Below, piece after piece: positions 37,020 through 48,821 of a stretch of 64,000 bases of DNA. The stretch comes from Tabrizicola oligotrophica. GTDB taxonomy: Bacteria; Pseudomonadota; Alphaproteobacteria; Rhodobacterales; Rhodobacteraceae. The position numbers and the translations under genes are program-made. Where the stretch lies: NCBI RefSeq assembly GCF_011008935.1, contig NZ_JAAIVJ010000012.1, positions 1 through 64,000 on the forward strand. The letters run 5' to 3'. Positions within the stretch are counted from its first letter, which is position 1; each line of letters starts with the position of its first letter. Below the pieces are notes generated by a model. The model saw only the letters and a list, made by a program, of their open reading frames with translations, ran no database searches and was not told where the DNA came from.

Positions 37020-37787
37020 ATGAAGACGGGTTGGGTCAGCGGCAAGACGGCCATCGTGACGGGGGCGGCCAGCGGCATAGGTCGCGCCGTGGCCCTGCGC
37101 CTGGCCGAAGAGGGCGCGACGGTCTGGGCCGCGGACATCGACGCCGCCGGTCTTGCGACGCTGCCGGGCGTCACGACCGCGGTGCTGGATGCCCGCGAAG
37201 AGGCCGGCTGGGAGGTCTTGGTCGCCGACGTGCTGGCAAAGACCGGGCGGCTGGACATCCTGGCCAACTGCGCGGGAATCCAGTTGTCGAAGGGCCTTCT
37301 GGAAACCAGCCTCGACGATCTGCATCGGGTGCTGGGCGTGAACCTCGACTCGGTGTTCCTGGGCACCCGCACCGCCGTCCGCGCGATGCTGCCCCAGGGC
37401 GAGGGGTCGATCATCAACATCGCTTCGAACTATGCCAACATCGCCGACGGGCTGAACGCCGCCTATTGCGCCTCGAAGGCGGCCGTCGCGCATTTCACCA
37501 AGGCGGCGGCGCTGGACTGTGCCGGGCGCGGCACCCGCATCCGGGTGAACTCGGTCCACCCCGGCTGCATCGCCACCCCGATGCTGGAGCGCGAGATCGT
37601 CGATGTCGCCGCCCGGCGGGGCGATCCCGACACGTCGGCCGTGCGGGCGGAATGGAACCGGATGGCGCCCCTTGGCATCGGCACTGCCGAGCAGGTGGCC
37701 GATGCCGTGCTTTACCTTGCCTCCGACCGATCCGCCTATACCACCGGGGCCGAGCTGGTCCTGGATGGCGGCCACATCATCCGCTGA
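37020..37787 (+). CDS. Short-chain dehydrogenase/reductase
   Basis: The 255-residue classical SDR shows VTGAASGIGRAVALRL, an N-A-G type CAGIQLS stretch, catalytic Ser in NIASNYAN and YCASK, and ends LVLDGGHIIR. It opens the second importer operon, separated from the binding-protein gene by 34 bases. It may oxidise an alcohol intermediate made after the Rieske reaction. There is no substrate evidence in the sequence. Confidence 0.87.
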   Translation: MKTGWVSGKTAIVTGAASGIGRAVALRLAEEGATVWAADIDAAGLATLPGVTTAVLDAREEAGWEVLVADVLAKTGRLDILANCAGIQLSKGLLETSLDDLHRVLGVNLDSVFLGTRTAVRAMLPQGEGSIINIASNYANIADGLNAAYCASKAAVAHFTKAAALDCAGRGTRIRVNSVHPGCIATPMLEREIVDVAARRGDPDTSAVRAEWNRMAPLGIGTAEQVADAVLYLASDRSAYTTGAELVLDGGHIIR

Positions 37788-37821
37788 AACGACCCCGATC
37801 AGGGCCAACAGGAGAACGAAG

Positions 37822-38961
37822 ATGACCCAAAGATTTCCCCGGACCGGCCCGCAGACCTCGGGCCTTCGCCTCACGCGGCGCGGCTTTCTGGCCGGAGCGG
37901 GCGGCATGGTCGCGCTGTCGGGCTTCGGCCTGCGCCCCGCAGTTGCCGGAGCGGGCGAAGTCGCCTTCCTGGGCTGGGAGGGCTATGATCTGGCCTTCAA
38001 GGCCGATGACCTTCTGAAGGCCGCGGGAACCAGCTACCAGCCGACTTACATCGCCGCTATCGAGGACATCATCACCAAGCTGTCGTCGGGCGGGATCGGG
38101 TCGGTCGACCTGACGACCTTCATCCATCAGTATGTCGGCTTCACCGCGATAAACGGGCTTCTCGACCCGATCGACGAAAGCCTGGTGCCGAACCTTGCCG
38201 GGATGCACCCGAAGTTCAAGGAGCTCGATGCGCTGTTGCGGGTGGACGGGGCGTTGTACGGCATTCCCTTCACCTATTCCTCGATCCCCCTGATGTACAA
38301 CCCCGACAAGGTGGCCGAGCCGACCAGCTGGAAGGCGCTTCTGGATCCGGCGATGAAGGGCCGTGTCGTCGGCTTCCCGGATGTGATGAGCATGATCGTC
38401 ACCTGGAGCCGCGTCGCCAACGAAGGCATCGCCGACCCGACCAAGATGACCCGCGAGCAGTTGGACAAGACGGTCGAGGCGATGATTGCGCTGAAAGCGA
38501 ACAGCCGGTCGGTCCCGTCTAGCCTGGGCGAAATTTCCGACATGTTCGGCCGGGGCGAGATCGACATGGCCATGGGCTGGGAACCGATGATCAAATGGGT
38601 CGATGGCACCGGGGTCAAGCTGAAGATCGCCGCGCCGGTCGAGGGGACCTTCGCCTATTTCGACACGGTGAACATCGCCAAGGATGCCCCGAACCGCGAG
38701 CTTGACCATGCGCTGATCAACTGGGGTCTGTCGGCGGCAACGCAGAAGGGCTTTGCCGAAGCCAACATTCTTGGCATCGTGAACACCGAAGCGATGGGGC
38801 TGGTCAGCGACCCGATGACGTCCGAAATCTACGGCTTCAAGGACGTCGAGGGCTATTTCGCCAACAAGTTCCTGCCGGGCATGTTCCCGCTGGAAGCCGA
38901 AGGCGATCTGGTGACATGGGACGAGGTCCTCGCCGCCTTCGAAACCTACCAGCGGGCCTGA
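37822..38961 (+). CDS. PotD-type substrate-binding protein with Tat signal
   Basis: The 379-residue protein has a twin-arginine signal (RLTRRGFLAGAGG) and an extracellular solute-binding fold of the spermidine/putrescine group. GGAGA six bases before the ATG sets the start. It is the ligand receptor of the second polyamine-family importer in this window, and differs clearly from the first (26270-27427). Confidence 0.87.
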   Translation: MTQRFPRTGPQTSGLRLTRRGFLAGAGGMVALSGFGLRPAVAGAGEVAFLGWEGYDLAFKADDLLKAAGTSYQPTYIAAIEDIITKLSSGGIGSVDLTTFIHQYVGFTAINGLLDPIDESLVPNLAGMHPKFKELDALLRVDGALYGIPFTYSSIPLMYNPDKVAEPTSWKALLDPAMKGRVVGFPDVMSMIVTWSRVANEGIADPTKMTREQLDKTVEAMIALKANSRSVPSSLGEISDMFGRGEIDMAMGWEPMIKWVDGTGVKLKIAAPVEGTFAYFDTVNIAKDAPNRELDHALINWGLSAATQKGFAEANILGIVNTEAMGLVSDPMTSEIYGFKDVEGYFANKFLPGMFPLEAEGDLVTWDEVLAAFETYQRA

Positions 38962-38964
38962 TCC

Positions 38965-40041
<1,077 letters not shown>

Positions 40042-40045
<4 letters not shown>

Positions 40046-40896
40046 GCGACATCCGTCCCTCGCTCTGGCGCGACCCGGCGCTGATGACCCCGGCCGCGGC
40101 CGTTCTGGGCCTGCTGTTCATCGCGCCGCTGGTGTGGTTCTTCGTCGTCTCGTTCTGGGAGGTGAAGCTCTTCAAGGTCGTACCCGGCGTTTCCTTGTCG
40201 AACTATGCCAGGGTGGCCGCCGATTACCTTGGGCCCATCGCCTTTACCGCCGCTATCAGCGCGGCCATCGCCGTGGTCACCACGGTGCTCGCCTTTGTCG
40301 TGGCGCACCTGATCTGGACGCGCGCGGGCCTCCTGGGCGCCTTCCTTCTTGGCGCCACGCTTCTTACCCTGTTCGGCGGCTACCTGGTGAAGATCTACGC
40401 CTGGCGCACCATCCTGGGGCGCGAGGGGATCATCAATTCTTCGCTGGTGGGACTGGGCGTGATCGACCAACCCATCGACGCGCTGCTCTATTCCCCCACT
40501 GCCGTTGCGCTGGTGCTGACGAGCTATCTCCTCCCCTTCGCCATCCTGCCGCTCTACGGCGCGTTGCGCGCCATCGACCCGGTCAGCCTGGAGGCCGCCC
40601 GCGACCTTGGCGCCTCGCCCTATGCCGTCCTGCGCGATGGGGTGCTGCCGCTTTGCGTGCCCGCGCTGATCACCAGTTTTGCGCTCTGTTTCCTGGTGAC
40701 GGCGGGCGACTACGTGACCCCGCGCCTGGTAGGCGGCACGCAGGTGCTGATGATGGGCAATTTCATCGAAAGCCAGTTCGGCCTGCGGATGAACGTGCCC
40801 CTGGGCGCCGCGATGACCTTCACCACACTTGTCACGTCGACCGCGGTCATCATCGCCGCATGGGCGGGACTGCGTCACCTTCTGAGGGCAAAATGA
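40042..40896 (+). CDS. PotB-type ABC transporter permease
   Basis: The 284-residue protein has six predicted helices and the coupling loop EAARDLGASPYAVLRDGVLPLC. Its ATG at 40042 overlaps the repaired ATPase stop (ATGA), supporting that stop as the true end of the ATPase. The following permease overlaps it in the same way. Confidence 0.9.
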
Positions 40897-41660
40897 TGCG
40901 CCACTTTACCACCGGCCTTGGCCTGATCATCACCGCCTTCATGACCTTGCCCCTTCTCCTTGTCATCCTTTTCTCCTTCGGCACCAGCGTCGTGATGACG
41001 TTTCCGATCCCGGGCTTCACGCTGGACTGGTATCGCGCTCTTCTGGCGCGGGACGAATTTGCGGGCGCCTTGCGGAATAGCCTGGTCATCACCGCTTCGG
41101 TCGGTCTGGGCGCGACCGCCATCGGCACCCTGGCCGCCATGGTCATCGCCCGGATGCGGCCGAGGCGATCTGCCACGGCGATGTTCCTCTTCGGTCTGCC
41201 GATGATGATGCCGCCCCTGGTGCTGGCACTGGCGATCCTTGCCTTCTTTTCGACCATCGGGATGAAGCTGAGCCTGGCAACCGTGATCCTGGCCCATCTG
41301 ACCTTCACCCTGCCCTTCGTGATCCTGATCGTCTCGGCCCGCCTGCGCGACCTCAACCCCGCCATGGCCGATTCTGCGCGCGATCTGGGTGCCAGCCCCT
41401 TCACCGTCTTCCGCACCGTCACCTTCCCGCTGATCCGCCCGACCCTCTTCGGTGCTGCCCTGATCGCGATGAGCCTTTCGCTGGATGACTTCATCATCAC
41501 CTTCTTCCTGATCGGCGGTGGCAATACTCTGCCGACACTGGTCTGGGGCATGCTCCGCACCGGGATCGACCCGCAGGTGAATGCACTGGGAACGCTGATC
41601 CTTCTGTTCACCATCGGCACCGCGGCCGTCGCGCTGCGGCTGACCCGGTTCCGCGGATGA
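40893..41660 (+). CDS. PotC-type ABC transporter permease
   Basis: The 255-residue second permease of the importer carries the loop DSARDLGASPFTVFRTVTFPLI. ATGA overlaps with the upstream permease and with the downstream LuxR gene keep the unit translationally coupled. A second ATG at 40896 is possible. Confidence 0.9.
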   Translation: MMRHFTTGLGLIITAFMTLPLLLVILFSFGTSVVMTFPIPGFTLDWYRALLARDEFAGALRNSLVITASVGLGATAIGTLAAMVIARMRPRRSATAMFLFGLPMMMPPLVLALAILAFFSTIGMKLSLATVILAHLTFTLPFVILIVSARLRDLNPAMADSARDLGASPFTVFRTVTFPLIRPTLFGAALIAMSLSLDDFIITFFLIGGGNTLPTLVWGMLRTGIDPQVNALGTLILLFTIGTAAVALRLTRFRG

Positions 41661-42472
41661 TCCGGGCGCAGATCCCGGTTCCGGCCGCGCCGCCGGTCAT
41701 GGGCCTGCACCCCGGCGATGCGGCGGCGGTGATCCGCGCGCTTGGCACGGCGGATTTCTTCCCGGCGCTGCGGGCGATGATCCGGGCGCAGGTTCATATC
41801 GACAATCTGGTCGCCCTCGCCTTCGCCCGTGACCGGGGACCCCTGATCCTGCACCAGTGGTCGCCGCAGGAGCCGAACTATTTCCAGCTTCTCTACGGCA
41901 AGGGCGCCTATCAGCTGGACCCGTTCTACCTTGCCAGCCTCGACCCCCGGCGGATGGGGGCGCATCGCCTCTGCGACATCGCGCCTGACAGTTTCGCCAC
42001 CTCGGACTATTGCCGGTCCTATTACCAGAAGGTCGAGATCATCGACGAGATCGGTCTTCTGCACCCCATCGACGACCGGGCCGTCCTGCACCTGTCGCTG
42101 GGTCGCCGCAGCAATTCGCAGCCCTATACGCGGGCCGACCTGATGGCGCTGCGGCACCTGGAACCGGCCCTTTCGGCGCTGTTGAAACAGCACAGCGAGC
42201 GGGCGGTGGCGGGCTGGCTAGACCGCCGGGACGAACCGGCAGGGACCGGCGCCACCCGCGACTGGCTGGCCGCCTTCGGCGTGACCGTGCGCGAGGCCGA
42301 GATCGCCGACCTGGTGCTGCGCGGCCATTCCAACGGTTCGGCCGGCGCGGTCCTGGGGATCAGCGGCGAGACGGTGAAGGTCCACCGCAAGAACCTTTAT
42401 GCGAAACTCCGCATCTCCTCGCAGTCCGAGCTTTATATGATGTTCATCGACCGGATGCTGCCCAAGGGCTGA
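41657..42472 (+). CDS. LuxR-family transcriptional regulator (second paralogue)
   Basis: The 271-residue protein has an N-terminal sensory half and a LuxR helix-turn-helix (VTVREAEIADLVLRGHS, GETVKVHRKNLYAKLRISSQSEL). It resembles the regulator at 28656 and, like it, is tied to a polyamine-family importer. Being last in the importer operon, it probably autoregulates it, with the GC-rich palindromes at 36947 and 44903-44937 as candidate sites. It ends three bases before the convergent hydrolase gene. Confidence 0.84.
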   Translation: MIRAQIPVPAAPPVMGLHPGDAAAVIRALGTADFFPALRAMIRAQVHIDNLVALAFARDRGPLILHQWSPQEPNYFQLLYGKGAYQLDPFYLASLDPRRMGAHRLCDIAPDSFATSDYCRSYYQKVEIIDEIGLLHPIDDRAVLHLSLGRRSNSQPYTRADLMALRHLEPALSALLKQHSERAVAGWLDRRDEPAGTGATRDWLAAFGVTVREAEIADLVLRGHSNGSAGAVLGISGETVKVHRKNLYAKLRISSQSELYMMFIDRMLPKG

Positions 42473-42475
42473 CCG

Positions 42476-43525
42476 TCACAGGTTCCAGCCACAGCTGCAC
42501 GGCCCGCCTTCATGGACATGCAGATCCCCGGCCGCAAGGTTCAGCCGCACCGTCGCCAGTGTCTCGTACTGGTCGTCCGGGTCGCCCGGTAGCGGGTGAC
42601 AGCACAGCGCCGAATCCGCCCCCATGTGGCAGTTGAGCGCGTCCAGTACCTGTGCTGCCGAGCTGGCTCCGGTCAGACGGCGGGACAGCATGGCATGGCG
42701 CAGCAGCGTGTCGGGGAAGGCCGCTGGCTCGGTGTCCTGCCGCGCGGGGCGCGGATCAAGGAAATGGTTGGTATGGACCAGAAGCCCGTCGCGCGACGGC
42801 AGCACATGGCCCGGCCCGCCCGGGTGAAGTTCCACCGTGATCGCGGCCGACCGCCCGTGCTCCCAGGCCGACAGGTTCAGCGAGGATGAAGCCGAAACCT
42901 GTGCCGTCCCCAGCAGCTGCGCCGCGTCATGCAGGTCGCGCCCCAGATCCAGCGCCGCCCGCGCCGCGACATGCACGGGCACGCCGATGCCATGGCCGTC
43001 GGCTTCGTGGTGCAGGATGGTGAACAGAAGCCCCAGGCCCCGTGTGTTCAGCCCCGCCTTCCCGACGATGCCGTACTCCGTCATGGTCTTGGTGGTGGTG
43101 CCGTCTTCCAGCGGAATCTCCCACACCAGCCAGTTCTGCCGAAAGCGGTGATACCAGTCCCAGGTCTGTATCGCGACGGGCGGTCCTTCGGGGGGAAGGG
43201 CGATGACCGCCGAACACTCCCCCCGGGTCGAGGCTTTCAGCGCCGCCAGAATCTCGGTCCGCGCGTTGATCGCGCCGATGAGCGCCAGGTCGATCCCCGA
43301 TCCTTCCGCCATCCCCCGCAGTTCGGCGGCCAGATGCGGGGCAAAACTTTCCGTCGCCGCCAGTGCTGCGCGGCCGGCGGGTTTGGGGTCATGACCGGGC
43401 ACCACCGCCTCCCACATCGCGCGGTATCCGGCGATGGTGGCGGCGATCTTCTCGCCATGAACGCGGCCGAAATCATGCCCGCGTGCTTGCGGATCGGTCA
43501 GCGTCGAACGGTAGACCCTGGTCAT
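42476..43525 (-). CDS. C45-type (acyl-CoA:6-APA acyltransferase-like) Ntn hydrolase
   Basis: The 349-residue protein resembles penicillin acyltransferase-like Ntn hydrolases: HDFGRVHGEKI near the N terminus, an INARTEIL stretch, the likely self-processing nucleophile Cys in TRGECSAVIAL (about residue 105), and WDWYHRFRQNW and LHHEADGHGIGVPVHV later. Such enzymes form or cleave amide bonds after autoproteolysis. Overlap (ATGA) with the deacetylase gene shows a shared operon. In this context it might hydrolyse a gamma-glutamyl or acyl amide; that is inference. Confidence 0.75.
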   Translation of the reverse strand: MTRVYRSTLTDPQARGHDFGRVHGEKIAATIAGYRAMWEAVVPGHDPKPAGRAALAATESFAPHLAAELRGMAEGSGIDLALIGAINARTEILAALKASTRGECSAVIALPPEGPPVAIQTWDWYHRFRQNWLVWEIPLEDGTTTKTMTEYGIVGKAGLNTRGLGLLFTILHHEADGHGIGVPVHVAARAALDLGRDLHDAAQLLGTAQVSASSSLNLSAWEHGRSAAITVELHPGGPGHVLPSRDGLLVHTNHFLDPRPARQDTEPAAFPDTLLRHAMLSRRLTGASSAAQVLDALNCHMGADSALCCHPLPGDPDDQYETLATVRLNLAAGDLHVHEGGPCSCGWNL

Positions 43526-44397
43526 GCCCGCCGCCCGCACGCCATCTGCGCCTGCGGCGCCCCCGAGGCCGCCCAAGCCGCAAGCGGGTTCTTCGCCCGC
43601 CAGCCATCGACATAATTCCCCATCGTGGTGAACACTCCCCCGTTCGCCTTGATATGCCGGATCAGACGGTCGAGCATCAGCATCCGATGCCCCCGGCCAA
43701 TCACCTGCGGGTGCATGGTGATCGACCACAGCCCCTCAGGCGTGACCTGACTGGCATAGGTGAACTCATCCCGCCAGATCTCCTCGACCTTCGACGGCGC
43801 GGAAAGTCCCTGCGTGTCGTTGTCGACGAATTCGAAATGGGGAAAGTCGTCCATCACCCAGGCGACGGGCAATTCCACCACGTCGACATTCCGCCCGAAG
43901 ACATAGGGTGAGACGGTGTCGTAGCGGTCCCCCACCCGGGCGTAGTAAGGCACGAAGTCCGACCCCATCAGCGAAGAGTCGTAGGAAAACCCGTAGTCGA
44001 GCAGGATCTCCATCGTTCGTTCGGAAAAGTCCCAGGAGGGCGAGCGATAGCCCCGGGGCCGCGCCCCAACCGATGCATAGGCCTCGAACCCGCGGTCCAT
44101 GTTGGCACGCTCCCCGGCCTCGTCGAACTTGGCCGGGTTTTCATGCACCCAGCCGTGGTGGCCGACCTCGTGCCCCTCGGCCACCACCCGGCGCACGATG
44201 TCGGGATAGGCGTGCACGGTATGTCCCGGGATGAAGAAGGTGGCCCGCAGGTCGTGGCCCTTCAGAAGGTCCAGGATGCGCGGCACCGCAACCGCGCCGA
44301 ACTCCCCCCGCGAAATCATCGAGGGGTTCTTCGCGGCGTAGGAACCAAGCCAGACCGACATGGCGTCGAAGTCGAACGTCAGCGCGCAGGCAACCAT
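43522..44397 (-). CDS. CE4 polysaccharide-deacetylase-like amidohydrolase
   Basis: The 291-residue protein has the NodB fold in the PuuE/HpPgdA-like subgroup: LTFDFDAMS (metal/catalytic Asp), ATFFIPGHT, HEVGHHGWVHENP (metal histidines), YRSPSWDFS and SITMHPQVIGRGHRM. There is no signal peptide, so it acts in the cytosol. Members of this subgroup hydrolyse cyclic imides, allantoin or peptidoglycan acetyl groups. The catabolic neighbourhood favours a C-N hydrolase for small molecules. Confidence 0.82.
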   Translation of the reverse strand: MVACALTFDFDAMSVWLGSYAAKNPSMISRGEFGAVAVPRILDLLKGHDLRATFFIPGHTVHAYPDIVRRVVAEGHEVGHHGWVHENPAKFDEAGERANMDRGFEAYASVGARPRGYRSPSWDFSERTMEILLDYGFSYDSSLMGSDFVPYYARVGDRYDTVSPYVFGRNVDVVELPVAWVMDDFPHFEFVDNDTQGLSAPSKVEEIWRDEFTYASQVTPEGLWSITMHPQVIGRGHRMLMLDRLIRHIKANGGVFTTMGNYVDGWRAKNPLAAWAASGAPQAQMACGRRA

Positions 44398-44407
44398 GGC
44401 AGACCCC

Positions 44408-44839
44408 TCAAGTGGAATAGTCGAAATCGGTGGTGATGTGTTCCTTCAGGATCACCCAGCGCCCGCCGATCTTCTCCAGCGGGAAGGTGCAGTACTGGCG
44501 CAGCTTGTGGACCTCGCCGTTGGCCATCTCGCCACCGCCTCGCAGCACGAAGGACACACAGGCCACCGTGTCACCGATCCAGGCCTTGTAGGTCTCTTCC
44601 TCGCACTTGATCGCCCATTGCTTCATGTACTGCTTCACCATTGGGCCCCAGATGCCGGAATAGTCCTTGTGGCCGTTCAGGATCGACAGCTGGTGGCCGT
44701 AGTCGTCGATCACCTGCGCATCCTCGTGCAGGATCGGGGTGAAGCGGTCCAGGCTCCAGGGGTGGGTCGGATCGAAGGTCCAGCCCGCCAGCCAGGCATC
44801 CACGCAGGCCCGGACGCCTGCTTCGTCTTTCGCGGTCAT
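44408..44839 (-). CDS. NTF2-fold (SnoaL-like) protein
   Basis: The 143-residue protein looks like a cone-shaped NTF2-fold protein (DAWLAGWTFDPTHPWSLDRF, ..., GGRWVILKEHITTDFDY). Members can be isomerases, dehydratases or small ligand binders. AGGAG gives best spacing to the ATG at 44839, while an ATG at 44845 is also in frame. It is first in the minus operon with the CE4 and C45 genes and divergent from the ligase gene. The catalytic role is unknown. Confidence 0.72.
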   Translation of the reverse strand: MTAKDEAGVRACVDAWLAGWTFDPTHPWSLDRFTPILHEDAQVIDDYGHQLSILNGHKDYSGIWGPMVKQYMKQWAIKCEEETYKAWIGDTVACVSFVLRGGGEMANGEVHKLRQYCTFPLEKIGGRWVILKEHITTDFDYST

Positions 44840-44902
44840 ATCCATGCTCCTGTTCCAGAAGGTGATGCCGCCAGACTGCCCCGGTGCCCTGCCTGGTCCC
44901 AT

Positions 44903-44937
44903 ACCCCGCCCGGGTTAGGCTGACCCCCGGCGGGGGT
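44903..44937. promoter_or_regulatory. Tandem GC-rich palindromes in the divergent NTF2 / ligase promoter
   Basis: ACCCCGCCCGGGT (44903-44915; arms differ at one position) and ACCCCCGGCGGGGGT (44923-44937; perfect 7-bp arms) lie side by side, 64-98 bases from the NTF2-fold start and 60-94 from the ligase start. They match the site at 36947-36959. A TAGACT box (44963-44968) lies 25 bases beyond the right copy, so a regulator here would contact the -35 region of the ligase promoter, as LuxR-type activators do. Confidence 0.55.
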
Positions 44938-44996
44938 AGGGTTCGGGCCGGGCCACCGGGTCTAGACTGCGGCACAGCCTAACCCTGGAGAGCCCG

Positions 44997-46337
44997 ATGC
45001 GCCACGAACTCGCCCCCAAAGCTGCTACCGACGCCGATCAGGCCCGCTTCGTCCTTGCCGCCGCCTGTGACCTGAACGGGTGCCTGCGCGGCAAGCGGGT
45101 CGAGGCGACCGCACTGGAGAAGCTCCGCTCCGGCGGCATGCGGATGCCGATGTCGGCCCTGGGCGTGGACATCTGGGGCACCGATTCTCCCGGTCTGATG
45201 CAAAAGGGTGATCTCGACGGCATCTGCGAGCCCACCGGGCGCGGCCCCCTGCCCTTGATGTGGACCGCAACCCCGGCGCAGCTTCTGCCGATGTGGATGC
45301 GGTACGAAGACGGCCGCCCCTACCTTGGCGACCCCCGCCGGATGCTGGCCGCCGTGCTTGACCGCTATGCCGCGCAGAGCCTGACCCCGATGGTCGCGAC
45401 CGAACTTGAATTCTACCTGATCCGCCCCGACACCCCGCGCCCTGCGCCCTTGGTGCCGGTCCCGCCGGGCCACCCCGGCGCCCGCGACACGATCTATTCG
45501 CTGGACGAGCTGGCCGATGTCGGGCCGTTTCTGGACGATGTCTACCGCATGGCCGATGGCTGCGGCGTGGCGGTAGATGCCGCCGTGTCGGAAAGCGGGC
45601 CAAGCCAGTTCGAGTTCAACCTGAAGCACGCCGCCGATGCGCTGCGGGTCGCCGATGACACGCTCTACTTCAAGCAGATCGTGAAAAGCATGGCGCGGAA
45701 GCATGGGTTTGCCGCAAGCTTCATGGCGAAGCCCTACCCTGCCCATGCCGGCAACGGGCTGCATGTCCATTTCAGCCTGTTGGATGACGCAGGGTGCAAC
45801 CTCTTCGACAACGGCGGCCCCGAGGGCACCGCGCTGATGCGGCAGGCGGTGGCCGGTCTGGTTGCGGCGATGCCCGACTGTACCGCGATCTTCGCCCCGC
45901 ACCTTAACAGCTACCGCCGCCTCTGCCCCGGCACGCTGGCCCCCACCGCCGCCGCCTGGGGTTTTGAAAACCGCACGGCCGCCTTGCGCATTCCCGGCGG
46001 GCCGACCGCCGCCCGTCGGATCGAACATCGCGTCGCCGGTGCCGATGCCAACCCGTACCTCGTCCTCGCTGCCGTGCTTGCCGCGGCGCTCGACGGGATT
46101 GACCGGAAGGACGAACCTCCGCCGCCCACCAGCGGCCCCTCCCTGGATCCCGGCACCGCCCGACTGCCGTCCGACTGGCGCTCCGCGCTGACCCGCTTTG
46201 CCAACAGCGCTACCGTCGCGCGCCTGTTCCATCCGGAGCTGATCACCGCCTTCCTTGCCTGTAAGCATCAGGAAGTCGCCGTCTTCGACCGTGACATCTC
46301 CGACCTCGAATACACCTCGTACCTGCATTCCGTGTGA
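44997..46337 (+). CDS. Glutamine-synthetase-family ligase (PuuA-like gamma-glutamylamide synthetase)
   Basis: The 446-residue protein has the GS catalytic core: TELEFYLI (metal Glu), ESGPSQFEFN, AKPYPAHAGNGLHVHFSL (ATP/glutamate site) and ENRTAALRIPGG (Arg site). It lacks the adenylation region of GlnA. Such enzymes couple glutamate to amines, as PuuA does with putrescine. The downstream FAD oxidase overlaps (GTGA), reproducing the puuA-puuB pair. The neighbouring importer makes an imported amine the likely substrate. Confidence 0.85.
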   Translation: MRHELAPKAATDADQARFVLAAACDLNGCLRGKRVEATALEKLRSGGMRMPMSALGVDIWGTDSPGLMQKGDLDGICEPTGRGPLPLMWTATPAQLLPMWMRYEDGRPYLGDPRRMLAAVLDRYAAQSLTPMVATELEFYLIRPDTPRPAPLVPVPPGHPGARDTIYSLDELADVGPFLDDVYRMADGCGVAVDAAVSESGPSQFEFNLKHAADALRVADDTLYFKQIVKSMARKHGFAASFMAKPYPAHAGNGLHVHFSLLDDAGCNLFDNGGPEGTALMRQAVAGLVAAMPDCTAIFAPHLNSYRRLCPGTLAPTAAAWGFENRTAALRIPGGPTAARRIEHRVAGADANPYLVLAAVLAAALDGIDRKDEPPPPTSGPSLDPGTARLPSDWRSALTRFANSATVARLFHPELITAFLACKHQEVAVFDRDISDLEYTSYLHSV

Positions 46338-47635
46338 GCCAGCCAATGACCGCCCCCTTCCCCGGGTCCTACTACGCCGCCACCATGAACCCTGTGCCGG
46401 ATTTCCCAAGGCTGGACGGCGAAGTCGACGCCGATGTCTGCATCATCGGCGGCGGCTTTACCGGCGTGAACAGCGCCATCGAACTGGCCGACCGTGGCCT
46501 GCGCGTTGTGCTGCTGGAACAAAACCGCATCGGCTGGGGCGCCTCGGGCCGGAACGGCGGGCAAGTGACCGGCTCGCTGTCCGGCGACCGCGCCATGGCG
46601 CGCGAGTTCCGCCGGGTCTTGGGCCAAGAGACGGACGACTACATCTGGAACCTGCGCTGGCGCGGCCACGACATCATCAAGGCCCGCGTCGCGCGCTTCG
46701 GCATCGCCTGCGACCTGAAGCACGGCCATATCCAGACCGCAACGAAGCCTGCCCATATCCCCGACCTCCGGGCGATGCTTGCCGAGGCGCAATCACGCGG
46801 CATGGGCGACGAGGTCGAATGGGTGGAAGGCGAGGCTCTGCGCCAAGTGGTGGACAGCCCGCTTTACCCGGCAGGCCTGATCAACCGGCGCAACATGCAC
46901 CTGCATTCGCTGAACCTCGTGCGGGGCGAAGCGCAGGCGGCGGCGTCTCTGGGCGTGCGCATCTTCGAGGACAGCGCCGTCACGGCAGTCAAGGACGGGC
47001 CGCGGCCGGTGGTTGAAACCGGCCATGGCCGCGTCCGCGCAGCGACGCTGCTTTTGGCCGGAAACGCCTATCATCGTCTGGGTCGCGGCAGGATGCGGGG
47101 CGCGCTGTTCCCTGCAAGCCTTGGCATCGTCGCGACCGAACCCCTTGGCGAAGACCTCGCCCGCGCAATCAACCCGCAGGACCTGGCGATCTACGACAAC
47201 CGCTTCGTGCTGGACTATCATCGCCTGACCGCCGATCGGCGGCTGATCTTCGGTGGCGGAACCAACTACTCGGGCCGTGACAGCGCCGACGTCGCCGCCG
47301 AACTCAGGCCCGCCATCGAGGCGACCTATCCGCGCCTGAAAGGCGTGAAGATCGCCTACCAATGGTCAGGCAAGGCCGGGATCATCGTCAACCGGATCCC
47401 GCATCTCGGCCGCGTCGCGCCGAATATCTTCTATGCCGAGGGATACTCAGGCCACGGCATTGCTACTAGCCATATCGTTGCCGAGATCATGGGCCGTGCA
47501 ATCACCGGCCACCTGGGCGAATTCGACACTTTCGCCCAAGTCCGCCACCTGCGCTTGCCCTTCGGAGAATGGGCCGGACAGCAGGCCATGGCATTGGGGA
47601 TGATGTACTACAAACTGCGGGAGAGGTTTCGCTGA
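46334..47635 (+). CDS. PuuB-like FAD-dependent amine oxidase
   Basis: The 433-residue DAO-family protein has CIIGGGFTGVNSAIELADRG with a downstream GASGRNGGQV, and a C-terminal PNIFYAEGYSGHGIATSH, as in gamma-glutamylputrescine oxidase. It would oxidise a gamma-glutamylated or secondary amine with O2. A GTG at 46334 overlaps the ligase stop; an ATG at 46346 (TAPFPGSYYAAT) is an equally good start. No PuuC or PuuD homologue follows. Confidence 0.86.
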   Translation: MSQPMTAPFPGSYYAATMNPVPDFPRLDGEVDADVCIIGGGFTGVNSAIELADRGLRVVLLEQNRIGWGASGRNGGQVTGSLSGDRAMAREFRRVLGQETDDYIWNLRWRGHDIIKARVARFGIACDLKHGHIQTATKPAHIPDLRAMLAEAQSRGMGDEVEWVEGEALRQVVDSPLYPAGLINRRNMHLHSLNLVRGEAQAAASLGVRIFEDSAVTAVKDGPRPVVETGHGRVRAATLLLAGNAYHRLGRGRMRGALFPASLGIVATEPLGEDLARAINPQDLAIYDNRFVLDYHRLTADRRLIFGGGTNYSGRDSADVAAELRPAIEATYPRLKGVKIAYQWSGKAGIIVNRIPHLGRVAPNIFYAEGYSGHGIATSHIVAEIMGRAITGHLGEFDTFAQVRHLRLPFGEWAGQQAMALGMMYYKLRERFR

Positions 47636-47717
47636 AGGCCCGGAAAGTAGACGCAAGCAGAGCCGAGGATTCCATGCTTGTCTCAGCCCCGCATCGCATA
47701 CGGGCGACTTGCGCTTC

Positions 47718-48797
<1,080 letters not shown>

Positions 48798-48821
48798 GTC
48801 AGGCCTCCCCGGTAAGATGGT